Positions 36,472 through 45,483 of a DNA stretch of 64,000 bases are shown here, piece by piece. The position numbers and the translations under genes were made by a program. Below the pieces are notes generated by a model that was not told the origin of the DNA, searched no databases, and saw nothing but the letters and a program-made list of their open reading frames with translations. This stretch comes from an uncultured Planctomycetaceae bacterium (lineage in GTDB: Bacteria > Planctomycetota > Planctomycetia > Planctomycetales > Planctomycetaceae): positions 124,001 to 188,000 of the forward strand of contig CALSLT010000004.1 of the NCBI GenBank assembly GCA_943787265.1. Direction: 5' to 3'. Within the stretch, counting starts at the first letter, position 1; each line of letters opens with the position of its first letter.

Positions 36472-37887
36472 ATGGATCGGCTGGTGAAGAAATATCGACA
36501 CGGACGACTCGCAGTTGCTTCAGTGGCCGCAGTTTTGACATTGCTCGCGAGCGACTCGGCGAGCAATGCTGCCGAACCAGTTTCGGTCAGCGAGCCGGCC
36601 ACCGAACAGCGAGTCTTCTCGGTGAGATGCCGGCTCCAGGTGAGCGGCAATATCGAAACGTCATCGCAACCGGCGGCCGCGGCGGGACAGAAGCCTGACG
36701 ATAAGAAACCGTCTGGATTGAAGCTGAACGTCGACGGCAAATTCAGCTTTCTCGAACGACGACTCGCAGCCGGTGGTCAGGATGCTGACGCTTTCCGAGC
36801 GTTGCGGCGTTACCAACTTGCAGAAGCCGACATCACCATCGACGGACAGAAAACGGTCAACCAGCTTCCGGCCAACTCTCGGCAGATCGTCGCGGAAGGA
36901 ACGGCAACCGGAATCCGAGTCTGGTCGCCAGACACTCGCATGTCCTACCTCACGACCGAACTACTGAGGTCTCCCGGCGACAGCCTCGCACTGGCCGCGC
37001 TGCTGCCGACAACTCAGGTCGAGCAGGGAACCTCGTGGGAACCTCCCTACTGGACGCTGCCCATGCTGACGGGCATCGAAGCGGTTTCCAAAAGCTCGCT
37101 TAAATGTTCGGTGAGCAAGATCGACGACCAGTACGTCGTCATTAAAGTTTCCGGCGGAGTCGAAGGAGCCACGCTCGGCGCATTCGCCAACATCGAGGTC
37201 GACGGTCAAATCGCCTTTGATCGAAAAGCAAATCACATCCGACAGGCAAAGATCACTCAGACGGAAAAGCGAACTGTCGGAGCCGTCAGCCCCGGCATGA
37301 ACGTCACCGCGACCGTCTACGTCGATCGGCAGATTTCTGGCGTGAAAGGCGGCTTGACTGATTCGGCAACCGACGCGATCCCAATCAGCCCGGAAGCCGA
37401 CCAGCTTGCATTGAGCTTCTCGTGTCCCTGGCATTTGACTTTCGCCCTCGATCGTGACTGGCACGTTTTTCATCAGACCAAAGATGTCGCCGTGCTCCGT
37501 TATCTTCGCAACGGAAGTTTGATCGCGCAGTGCAACGTGTCGCCCGTCCCTCAGGCCGCCGCCGGAAGCCACACTTCCGAACCGCAGTTTCAGTCGGACA
37601 TTCAAACAGCACTCGGAAATCAGTTTCGCAAGATCGAAAAGGCTGAGCAAATCCCGACAACCGACGGCCGCTGGCTCTACCGAGTCACCGCCACCGGAGT
37701 CGCGCGCAACGTCCCGATGCACTGGTTCTACTACTTGTGTGCCGCCCCCGACGGTCGGCAGGTCGCGTTTGTGTACGCCGTCGAAAGCAAACTCGTCGAG
37801 CAATTCGGCGGCCAGGACATCGCCCAGGTCCGAGGCCTGCAATTTCTACCGGCAGTGCCACAGGCAGCGGCGAGAACTGGACCGTAG
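36472..37887 (+). CDS. Secreted protein of unknown function
   Basis: 471 residues from ATG at 36472, preceded by AGAAGGAA; an in-frame start upstream (36049) lies inside rsgA and is rejected. Residues 1-33 form a signal peptide (ends SNAAEP). The mature protein is rich in beta strands (VDGQIAFDRKANHIRQAKITQTEK and NVTATVYVDRQISG) and has a His-rich FHQTKDVAVLRYLRNG segment. No known domain was recognised; a periplasmic or surface-associated role is inferred only from the signal peptide. Confidence 0.72.
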   Translation: MDRLVKKYRHGRLAVASVAAVLTLLASDSASNAAEPVSVSEPATEQRVFSVRCRLQVSGNIETSSQPAAAAGQKPDDKKPSGLKLNVDGKFSFLERRLAAGGQDADAFRALRRYQLAEADITIDGQKTVNQLPANSRQIVAEGTATGIRVWSPDTRMSYLTTELLRSPGDSLALAALLPTTQVEQGTSWEPPYWTLPMLTGIEAVSKSSLKCSVSKIDDQYVVIKVSGGVEGATLGAFANIEVDGQIAFDRKANHIRQAKITQTEKRTVGAVSPGMNVTATVYVDRQISGVKGGLTDSATDAIPISPEADQLALSFSCPWHLTFALDRDWHVFHQTKDVAVLRYLRNGSLIAQCNVSPVPQAAAGSHTSEPQFQSDIQTALGNQFRKIEKAEQIPTTDGRWLYRVTATGVARNVPMHWFYYLCAAPDGRQVAFVYAVESKLVEQFGGQDIAQVRGLQFLPAVPQAAARTGP

Positions 37888-37915
37888 GGGCACGACGGTC
37901 AGAAACTCATGAGGT

Positions 37916-37992
37916 AGGCGAGCGGCTGGCGTGAGCCTGCCGACATTCCGAAATGTCACGCTGGCCAGTCGGCTTACGCCAACCGCTCGCCT
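37916..37992. repeat. Nested palindrome between two convergent genes
   Basis: Arms AGGCGAGCGGCTGGCGTGAGCC (37916-37937) and its near reverse complement at 37971-37992 (two mismatches of 22) enclose a second hairpin, GACATT-CCGA-AATGTC. The position, between the stop of the secreted protein (37887) and that of eno (37996), suggests a bidirectional terminator or a dispersed repeat. Confidence 0.75.
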
Positions 37993-37995
37993 GAT

Positions 37996-39351
37996 TTATG
38001 TTGAGCGGATCGAATCAAAGATCGTCCCGCCGGCGTAGCCGAACTCGGCGTTCTCAGACAGCCGAAGTAGCTGGTTGTACTTTGCCAGTCGCTCGCTTCT
38101 TGCCACGGAGCCTACTTTCAACTGGCCAGCACCGGTTGCAACAACCAGATCGGCGATGGTTGTGTCTTCGGTCTCGCCACTCCGAGCGGACACGACCGGC
38201 CAGTAACCATTCTCAAGAGCAAGCTTCAACGTTTGAAGCGTCTCAGTGAGCGTTCCGATTTGGTTCAACTTGATCAGGACGCTATTTCCGACTCCGGAAT
38301 CGATGCCACGTTGCAGTCGTTCTTTGTTGGTCACGAAAAGGTCGTCGCCGATGAGTTGGACGCGGTTTCCCAGTCGCGAAGTCAGTTCTTTCCAACCGTC
38401 CCAGTCGTCTTCATCGAGTCCGTCTTCGATGCTGATAATCGGGTAACGATTGACCCAGTCTTCGAGCAGATTGATCACATCCGATGAGGCCAGTTCTTCA
38501 TCGCCTGTCGCGGCAAGCCGGTACTTCCCTTCGTGATGAAAATGCGAGCTGGCGACGTCGAGTCCGATGCAAACATCCTCGCCCGGCCGAAGCCCAGCCG
38601 CTTCGATGCCGGCGACGACAAAGTCGAGAGCCTGCTCATTCGACTTGAGCTTCGGCCCGTACCCGCCTTCGTCACCAACCAACACGCCTTCGAAACCGGA
38701 TTTCGTCAGCAGTCGTCCAACGTGCTGATAGACCGTGACAATCCACTCGAAAGCCTGCGGGTAAGACGTCGCTCCGACCGGCAGAATGAGATAGTCCTGG
38801 AAGTCCAGGTTCCCACCAGCGTGTTTGCCGCCGGAAATCATATTCACCATCGGCAGCGGAAGCGTCTGCGTGACACCGAGCCCTGATGTCGACGTCAGGT
38901 GACTGCTCGAACCGTCCGGCTGATGCTCACTCCAGACCCGGCGAAACTGCTCGACAGGCAGAGTCCCTTCCGCCTCGGCTGCCGCGTAAACCGCTGCCAG
39001 CGACACGCCGAGAATCGCATTTGCGCCGAGCCGTGATTTGTTCGGCGTTCCGTCCAGCTGGATCAACAGACTGTCGATCGCCTGCTGATCGGTTGCGTCC
39101 ATACCAACGAGTGCCGACCGAATTTCGGAATTAACATTCTCGACGGCACGGCGAACGCCGAGTCCTTGCAACCGGTCGGCGTCACCGTCTCGAAGTTCGA
39201 GTGCCTCGAAAACACCGGTGCTCGCCCCGCTGGGAACAATCGCTCGACCTGGCCGAGCACCTTCGCACGTGATTTCGACTTCGACCGTCGGTCGTCCTCG
39301 ACTGTCAAAAACTTCTCGTGCATGAACCGTTTGAATCTGAGTGGAAGTCAT
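37996..39351 (-). CDS. eno: Enolase
   Basis: 451 residues, slightly longer than the usual 425-435 because of an insert around residues 150-165 (HQPDGSSSHLTSTSGLG). Conserved motifs are VFDSRGRPTVEVE, PSGASTGVFEA, GDEGGYGP, the metal ligands in IGLDVASS, SIEDGLDEDDWDGW and LIGDDLFVTN, and the catalytic Lys in LIKLNQIGTLTET. The glycolytic enzyme interconverts 2-phosphoglycerate and phosphoenolpyruvate. The insert lies in the region of the mobile loops and appears lineage-specific. Confidence 0.98.
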   Translation of the reverse strand: MTSTQIQTVHAREVFDSRGRPTVEVEITCEGARPGRAIVPSGASTGVFEALELRDGDADRLQGLGVRRAVENVNSEIRSALVGMDATDQQAIDSLLIQLDGTPNKSRLGANAILGVSLAAVYAAAEAEGTLPVEQFRRVWSEHQPDGSSSHLTSTSGLGVTQTLPLPMVNMISGGKHAGGNLDFQDYLILPVGATSYPQAFEWIVTVYQHVGRLLTKSGFEGVLVGDEGGYGPKLKSNEQALDFVVAGIEAAGLRPGEDVCIGLDVASSHFHHEGKYRLAATGDEELASSDVINLLEDWVNRYPIISIEDGLDEDDWDGWKELTSRLGNRVQLIGDDLFVTNKERLQRGIDSGVGNSVLIKLNQIGTLTETLQTLKLALENGYWPVVSARSGETEDTTIADLVVATGAGQLKVGSVARSERLAKYNQLLRLSENAEFGYAGGTIFDSIRST

Positions 39352-39374
39352 AAGTGAGATTTATCTTTGCGTAG

Positions 39375-39422
39375 GGCCGGTTCCTACCGGCCGAAATCAT
39401 GGCTGGCCGGTAGAAACCGGCC
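39375..39422. repeat. Perfect-arm palindrome upstream of the PhoD-like gene
   Basis: GGCCGGTTCCTACCGGCC (39375-39392) and GGCCGGTAGAAACCGGCC (39405-39422) are near-complements (one mismatch), and each arm is itself self-complementary at its ends (GGCCGG...CCGGCC). It lies between the divergent eno and PhoD-like genes and resembles planctomycete dispersed repeats. Confidence 0.75.
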
Positions 39423-39609
39423 TGACGGCTGAGGAGATCGTAGTTGAAGTCCTCAGGTTTTTCGTACCGAATTGCGACGCCCGACCGCACTTCGGCAGCC
39501 CGTGCATTGAACATCGTCCGTGTGCTCCGTACTTTCGTCGTTCCTCCGTCACAATTGGAGACGGACAACCCGTGCAGATTCAAACTCTCAGCTTCGGAGA
39601 ATCAGAATA

Positions 39610-41960
39610 GTGACTTCACTCAATAGACGAACGGCCCTGAAGATCGCAGCGGCTGGAACAACCTTGCTTGCCGCGGGCGAAGCTTCCGATTCAACCGTGA
39701 CCGCGGCTGAAGGTAAGAAAGGCGGTTCGATCGTCGGCAGGTGGGGTACGACTCACGACCGAGTGTGGCTCGGTGGCGAATTCTGGGCCAACCCGATGGA
39801 GAACTGGGTGATCGCTGACGGAGCGGCCGAGTGCCAGTCGACCGGCGGCGACCGCAACGTTCACCTCATCACGCACCAGATTACAAACCTCAAAGGCTCG
39901 TTTGAGATGTCCGTGGACATCGAAGAAGTCGAAGCCGGCAAGACCGCAGGCGGTGCCGGCTTCCGAGTCGGCATCCGCAGCGAAATCAACGAGTACCGCA
40001 GCAACAGTTTTGCCAAGAACGGCCTCAACGCCGGGCTGGTCGATGGATCGCTCGTGCTGGGGCGAAACAAAAGCGAGATTCGTGACGGAGCTAACTCGAA
40101 GCTGTTCGCGTTGCACCTGACGGGAAAACCTGAAGAAGGTGGTCGCTTTCGTCTTGCGCTGACAGCGACCGACAAGTCCGGCAAGACGATCGGAACGGTC
40201 GCGTTCAACTCGCCAGCTCAAGCAGTGCTCGGCAACGTGGCAATCGTCAACAATCTCTCTTCGCCGGAACGAGGCAAAGCACGCGGCGGCCGTTATCGAT
40301 TTCAGAACTGGGCGGTCGATGGAGACGCTTTCACCGTCACGCCGGAACAGAAGTTTGGCCCGATTCTCTGGTCGATGTATTCGCTGAGCGATTCTCGAAG
40401 TGACGAAGGTTTCGTCATGAAGATGAGTGCTCTGACCGGACCGCTTGGCGAAAAAGATAATCAGAACGTCGAGCTGCAGATTCAGCAAGGCGGCAAGTGG
40501 AAGTCGATCGGAAGTTCCAAGCTCTGACACCGACGCCTGGACCGCGACCTTCCGCGTCCCGAACTGGAACGATGAGAAGTCCGAGACGCCCTTCAACCGG
40601 CATGGTCTATTCGCCAGAAGCGCAACCGACGGCTCCGACGACCGAAGCACGAGCTGCACCGGCACAGATCAAGGCCAACCCATCGCGGGCGCCCCCTGCG
40701 CCTGGGCGCCTTGACCTGTCAGAAGGACTACGCCTTTCCCTACGAGCCCGTCGCCAACAACCTGCTCAAGCTCGACCCGGACATGCTCTATTTCTCCGGC
40801 GACCAGCTCTACGAAAATCACGGCGGCTACGGCCTGATCCGCGACCCGGCCGGACCGCGCCATCCTGAATTACCTGCGCAAGTTCTACATGCACGGCTGG
40901 TCCTTTGGCGAAGCCATGCGCGATCGCCCCACGATCTGCATTCCCGACGATCACGATGTGTTTCAGGGCAATTACTGGGGCGAAGGCGGCGCGAAGATGA
41001 AAGACCTCAGCGCCGGCGCGTCCTCCAAGGGCGGCTATCGCGAACCCGTCCGCATGGTCAATGTCGTTCACAAGACCTGCACCGCGCATCATCCCGATTT
41101 CGCCGATCCGAAGCCGGTCAAACAGAACATGAGCGTCTACTATGGCGACATGGTCTATGGCGGCGTCAGCTTCGCCATCATCAGCGATCGCCAGTTCAAG
41201 AGCGGCCCCGAGACGGGTCGAGACCGGCAGCGGGCGCGCGGATCACGTCAAGGACATGAACGTCGACACCCTGCATCTCGACAAGCCGGGCCTGATTCTG
41301 CTCGGCGAACGTCAGGAGAATTTTCTGAAGAAATGGGGCGGGGACTGGCGGGGGCACAACATGAAGGTCCTGCTCAGCCAGACCGTCTTCTCGGGCGTCG
41401 CCACCCACCACGGGAACTACAATGGCTACCTCAAGGCGGATCTCGATTCCGGCGGCTGGCCGCAGACCGCCCGCAACCGCGCCGTGCGCATTCTGAAAAA
41501 GGCCATGCCGCTGCACATCAACGGCGACCAACACCTCACCACGCTCACCCAATACGGCGCCGACACGCAACGCGACAGCTGCTGGTCCTTCTGCACGCCC
41601 GCGATCGCCGCGGGCTACCCGCGCTGGTGGCGGCCCGATGAAATAGGCATGAAGCATGCGAACCGCCCGAAGCACGGACGAGACAACACGGGTGAGTTCC
41701 TCGACGGCTTCGGCAACAAAGTCTACGTCTACGCCGTCGGCAACCCCGAAGTCGGCAAGAAGAAGAATCGCTATGAACTTGCTCATCAAAAGGCGAGTGG
41801 ATTCGGACTGGTCACAATCGACACGGCCGCAAAGACCTACCACCTTGACTGCTTCCGCTTCATGATCGACGCAACCGACGGTAAGGCCGGCAACCAGTTC
41901 CCGGGTTGGCCAGTGACGATTCACCAGGATGAAAATTCCGGCGAAAACAAGCTTGGATGA
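39610..41960 (+). pseudogene. PhoD-like alkaline phosphatase/phosphodiesterase with several frameshifts
   Basis: Segments in all three forward frames together spell one PhoD-like protein. GTG at 39610 begins a twin-arginine signal (LNRRTALKIAAAG). After a beta-rich domain the frame changes near 40524 (frame 1 to 2), again in 40590-40710 (to frame 1: [13 protein letters not shown]), at 40852-40853 (GG for G, then [14 protein letters not shown]), and in the GGG at 41215-41217 (then [13 protein letters not shown]). The metallophosphatase motifs are present across the frames: [28 protein letters not shown] and [14 protein letters not shown]. Each fault I could place is one extra base. A real pseudogene or sequence error cannot be separated here; the latter is favoured. 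Confidence 0.82.
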
Positions 41961-41963
41961 TCC

Positions 41964-43025
41964 GTGCCTGACCTGGTAAGCATCTTTGATAACGAATCGC
42001 TGGAGCGGCTGCGTAAAGAAACGAGGCTCGATCCCGAGTATCTTCGCGCCTTGCGCAACGGGCTGTTCAAAAAGTTCGAGGCCGACGACGTCGCGCTGGA
42101 TCGGTTTCCCGAACGCGACCGACTCCGTTGCCACTCGCTCGAACTGTTTCGCCGATGCGATTCTCAAGTCGACGGTGCTTCGAAGTTGCTCTTAAAAACC
42201 GAAGCTGGAATGTTGATCGAGTCGGTCATTCTGCGCATCGCGACGGGACGATCGACACTTTGCGTCTCAAGCCAGGTTGGATGCGCGGCGGCCTGCGATT
42301 TCTGTGCGACGGGCAAAATGGGAATCGCACAGAACCTGTCATCCGCCGAGATTCTCGATCAGGTCGTCCAGACGGGCCAGCTTCTAACCGCCGAAGGACG
42401 CCGACTTCACAACATTGTCTTCATGGGAATGGGCGAGCCGTTTCACAACGAAGAGAACCTGTTCGAAACACTCGAAGCGTTGACGTCGCCAAAGATGTTC
42501 AACCGCTCGCCCGGCAGCATTCTCGTTTCCACAGTCGGCATCCCGGACGGAATGCTGCGATGCGCTCAGCGATTTCCGAAAGTGAATCTGGCCTTGAGCC
42601 TCCACAGCGTAAACCCAGAAGTCCGCCGAGAACTCATCCCACTGACAAAGAAACACTCCCTCGATGAACTTCAGGAGGCAATCCGTGAGCTGAACGATCG
42701 GCAGGGCATTCCGGTCATGATCGAGTATCTCATGCTGGCCGGAAAGAACGACTCACCCGAAGACGCGGCGGAGTTGGTCAACTGGCTGCACGACCTCGAC
42801 GTTCACGTCAACCTGATTCCGTACAACGAAATCGAAGACGCCCCACACCTCACCGGCACAGAAGACGCAAAGATCAGAACGTTTGCAACCGCATTAAAAG
42901 ACGCCGGCCTGACAACAACTGTCAGATATTCTCTCGGCAGCGACATCGCGGCCGCATGCGGGCAGTTAGTGCGAAAAGAAAATCGCCAGACGGCGATGTC
43001 TCAACCGCTGCAACAACTCGAGTAA
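41964..43025 (+). CDS. rlmN: 23S rRNA (adenine-C2) methyltransferase, RlmN/Cfr-family radical SAM enzyme
   Basis: 353 residues from GTG at 41964, four bases after the stop of the PhoD-like gene. The iron-sulfur ligands are in VGCAAACDFCATGKMG (CxxxCxxC). Other RlmN features are NIVFMGMGEPFHNEEN, ILVSTVGIPDGM, LALSLHSVNPEVRRELIP, VMIEYLMLAGKND and IPYNE. A Cys near residue 330 (AAACGQL) fits the resolving Cys of the family. RlmN methylates A2503 of 23S rRNA; several planctomycetes have shorter members of this family, so the exact RlmN or Cfr-like role is not certain. Confidence 0.9.
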   Translation: MPDLVSIFDNESLERLRKETRLDPEYLRALRNGLFKKFEADDVALDRFPERDRLRCHSLELFRRCDSQVDGASKLLLKTEAGMLIESVILRIATGRSTLCVSSQVGCAAACDFCATGKMGIAQNLSSAEILDQVVQTGQLLTAEGRRLHNIVFMGMGEPFHNEENLFETLEALTSPKMFNRSPGSILVSTVGIPDGMLRCAQRFPKVNLALSLHSVNPEVRRELIPLTKKHSLDELQEAIRELNDRQGIPVMIEYLMLAGKNDSPEDAAELVNWLHDLDVHVNLIPYNEIEDAPHLTGTEDAKIRTFATALKDAGLTTTVRYSLGSDIAAACGQLVRKENRQTAMSQPLQQLE

Positions 43026-43040
43026 ACAGGATATTTAACG

Positions 43041-44011
43041 ATGACTCGTTCGAGCATGACAATGGTCGTTCTGCTGGCCTCTCTGTCCTTCGGGACTGCC
43101 AACAGCTCGGTTTTCGCAACTGAAGAAGATAAGGCCAAACGTCCGCTACCAACGGTCAAACACTCTGATCGACACGCATATTCACTCTTTACGACCCTCG
43201 TCGGCCTAAAGGTATCCCCTGGCCACCTGCCGACGACAAAGTTCTCTACAAGCCACACCTTCCTGGAGAGTTTTCGAAACTCGCGAAGCCGGCAGGCGTC
43301 ACGGGCGTCGTCGTCGTCGAAGCCAGCGACAGGCTGGAAGACAACAAGTGGGTATTGAACGAGGTCGGCGATGACCCGTTCTATGTGGCTCTCGTCGGAA
43401 ACATCGATCCATACCGGAAAGACTTCGGCAAGCACCTGAAGCGACTGCGAAAAGACAAACGGTTCGTCGGCATCCGAGCCCGTAACAGTGGCCCGATTGA
43501 TTACGCCGATCCGCAAGTGCTGGCCAACTTCCGGCTGCTTGAGAAGGCTGGTCTGTCACTCGACATTCTTGCCAACGGAAAGGGTGTCGAAGGTGTCCGG
43601 GAAGTTGATGTTCTGGCCGGCAAAGTTCCGAAGCTCCGAATCATCGTTGACCACGTCCTGGGATACGACATCGATGGCAAGCCTCCGGGGCAGGAATGGC
43701 TCGACGCCGTCGCCAGTCTTGCGAAACATAAAAATGTTTCATGCAAAGTTTCGGGACTCTATCAGCGATGCACTCAGCAGCCAGCTCCGCACGACCCAGA
43801 CCACTATCGGACCGTGCTCGATCCTTTGTGGAAGAACTTCGGTTCCGACCGATTGATCTACGGCAGCAACTGGCCCTGCACAAAGAAAAGCGGTGACTAC
43901 GATAGTTTCGTTCGACTGGTGAATGCCTACTTCTCAGAAAAAGGGCAGGCCGCCTGCGAGCATTACTTCTGGAAAAATGCCGCAACAGCGTACGGACTTC
44001 CGCTTAAATAG
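43041..44011 (+). pseudogene. Secreted amidohydrolase (TIM-barrel) with two single-base insertions
   Basis: ATG at 43041 starts a signal peptide (MTRSSMTMVVLLASLSFG). The frame changes at about 43161 (extra base in AAACACTCTG; the coding sequence then reads LIDTHIH) and at 43186 (extra base in CACTCTTTAC; then LYDPRRPKG continues as VGDDPFYVALVGNIDP). The IDTHIH motif is the metal-binding HxH of amidohydrolases; RIIVDHVLGYD and RLIYGSNWPC match later motifs of the amidohydrolase 2 family. The frame from about 43187 to the stop is open. As only two bases separate an intact gene from this one, a sequence error is likely. Confidence 0.85.
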
Positions 44012-44169
44012 ACGTACCGTTTTAAGATTGGCATCGGCAATTGCTGACCTGTCGCGCGATAGCCTGTCGCCGTTCGGGAAAACAAACTCTTTTACATAGC
44101 ATCGCCGACGCAGCTGATTTACGTCGCAGCAGTTACTCTCAGGATTCATTCTTTCAACGCAGGTAAACA

Positions 44170-45483
44170 ATGAGATTTTTAATTGTCATGGCGACACTTC
44201 TCTGTGCGACATCAGCAGCGATTGCTGAACCACTGATCTACGAGGGAGCGAAAGGGATCGGAAAAGGCAAACACATCGTGTTCATCGCGAATGACCACGA
44301 ATACCGCTCCGAACAGAGTTGTCCCCTCATGGCCAAGATGCTTGCCAGGCATCTCGGTTTCCGGTGCACCGTGTTGTTCGGAATCGATGATGAGGGTTCG
44401 ATCAAGGCTGGAGCTGCGGAAGTGCCAGGCATGGAAGCACTCAAAGATGCTGACCTGCTCGTTTTCTTTACGCGATTTATGAATCTGCCGGACGATCAAG
44501 CCGACTTGTTGGTCGATTACTTCGAACGTGGCGGACCTGCCGTCGGAATTCGCACATCGACACACTGCTTCAATGGGCAGCAAGGGAAGTGGGCGAAGTT
44601 GAACTTCAACTATGAAGGCGATGACTACCGCGGCGGACTGGGAGAACAAATTTTCGGCAATACATGGCACAAGGAACGCGGGCAAAGTCACTACGGAACC
44701 AACCATCAAATGGGTTGTCGCATTACTCCTGCAGCCAGTGCCGCGGAGCATCCGATCCTGACGGGAGTCAAGCAGATCCATGCTTACTCAGGCGGCTACA
44801 AGTCGCAGCCACCGGTCGGGGCAACTCCGCTGCTCGAATTACAAGTGCTCAATTCGTTTGGGCCGAGTGACGACACCAACGCGGAGAAACCGATTGTCTG
44901 CGCGGGATGGACACGAAATTCGTACACCGCTCCTTCCGGCAAAAAGCACGATGCACGCATCGTCTACACATCCTTCGGCGCGTCCGAAGACCTGCTGAAC
45001 GATGACGCGCGCCGCTTTCTCGTGAATTCCTGCTTGTGGGCTGGCGGTTGGGAGAAAGAAATTAAGGCTAACCTCGAAGTCAGTATCGTTGGCAGCTTCA
45101 AACCCAGTCCTTACACGACAGGCGCGCTCTACTACGAAAACGTCAAACCTTCCGAATTAGCTGGCTTCGATAGCCAGCTAATGCCGGCTGCTGCGAAGCT
45201 GGGTGGGCTTTCCGACCCCAAAATGAAAAAGAAGGTTTCGAGAGCACTCCAGTTTCGTCCTTATCTAAGAGCTGAAGTCGAGGCCGCTTATCCTGACATT
45301 TACGGTCGCGATCCTAAGCGTCCAACGGCAAAACAAAACGAAGAAGAAGTAGGCACGGGATCGAAGTGCTCGACTGGTGGAGCCGGAAAGCCGAGATCGC
45401 TATCGAGCCTCGCCTCTTCATGCGACTGCTCGTCTATCAACCCGTCCCTCGAACTATTCACGAAGCCCGGACTCTGCGAGTAG
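44170..45483 (+). CDS. ThuA-like protein with an unusual C-terminal tail
   Basis: 437 residues. A signal peptide (1-18) is followed by a ThuA-type fold: HIVFIANDHEYRSEQSCPLMAKMLA, LLVFFTRFMNLPDD, GPAVGIRTSTHCFNGQ and RGQSHYGTNHQMG, ending around YENVKPSELAGF. ThuA-like proteins are class I glutamine-amidotransferase-like folds implicated in sugar metabolism in some bacteria. From residue 330 the sequence includes a 25-base palindrome (45157-45181), then a Lys/Ser-rich tail (SLSSLASSCDCSS) that does not look like ThuA. The last 30 bases overlap the convergent isomerase gene. The natural C-terminus may be near 45170-45190. Confidence 0.75.
   Translation: MRFLIVMATLLCATSAAIAEPLIYEGAKGIGKGKHIVFIANDHEYRSEQSCPLMAKMLARHLGFRCTVLFGIDDEGSIKAGAAEVPGMEALKDADLLVFFTRFMNLPDDQADLLVDYFERGGPAVGIRTSTHCFNGQQGKWAKLNFNYEGDDYRGGLGEQIFGNTWHKERGQSHYGTNHQMGCRITPAASAAEHPILTGVKQIHAYSGGYKSQPPVGATPLLELQVLNSFGPSDDTNAEKPIVCAGWTRNSYTAPSGKKHDARIVYTSFGASEDLLNDDARRFLVNSCLWAGGWEKEIKANLEVSIVGSFKPSPYTTGALYYENVKPSELAGFDSQLMPAAAKLGGLSDPKMKKKVSRALQFRPYLRAEVEAAYPDIYGRDPKRPTAKQNEEEVGTGSKCSTGGAGKPRSLSSLASSCDCSSINPSLELFTKPGLCE
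45157..45181. repeat. Perfect 10-bp-arm palindrome inside the ThuA-like gene
   Basis: TTAGCTGGCT-TCGAT-AGCCAGCTAA: ten-base arms and five-base loop, coding ELAGFDSQLM. The remaining palindromes in this window are intergenic. It marks where the ThuA similarity ends. Confidence 0.8.

Noticed and set aside
36961..37842. A 293-codon minus-strand open frame
   Set aside because: Antisense to the secreted protein gene, which has a signal peptide and good ribosome site.
39691..40665. A 324-codon minus-strand open frame
   Set aside because: Antisense to the PhoD-like gene; no motif.
40540..41650. Possible foreign, GC-rich insert in the PhoD-like gene
   Set aside because: Spot counts of four 60-base samples gave only modest GC differences (about 58-65 percent), so transfer is not supported; the insertion-type errors explain more.
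41196..42167. A 323-codon minus-strand open frame
   Set aside because: Antisense to the PhoD-like and rlmN genes; no motif.
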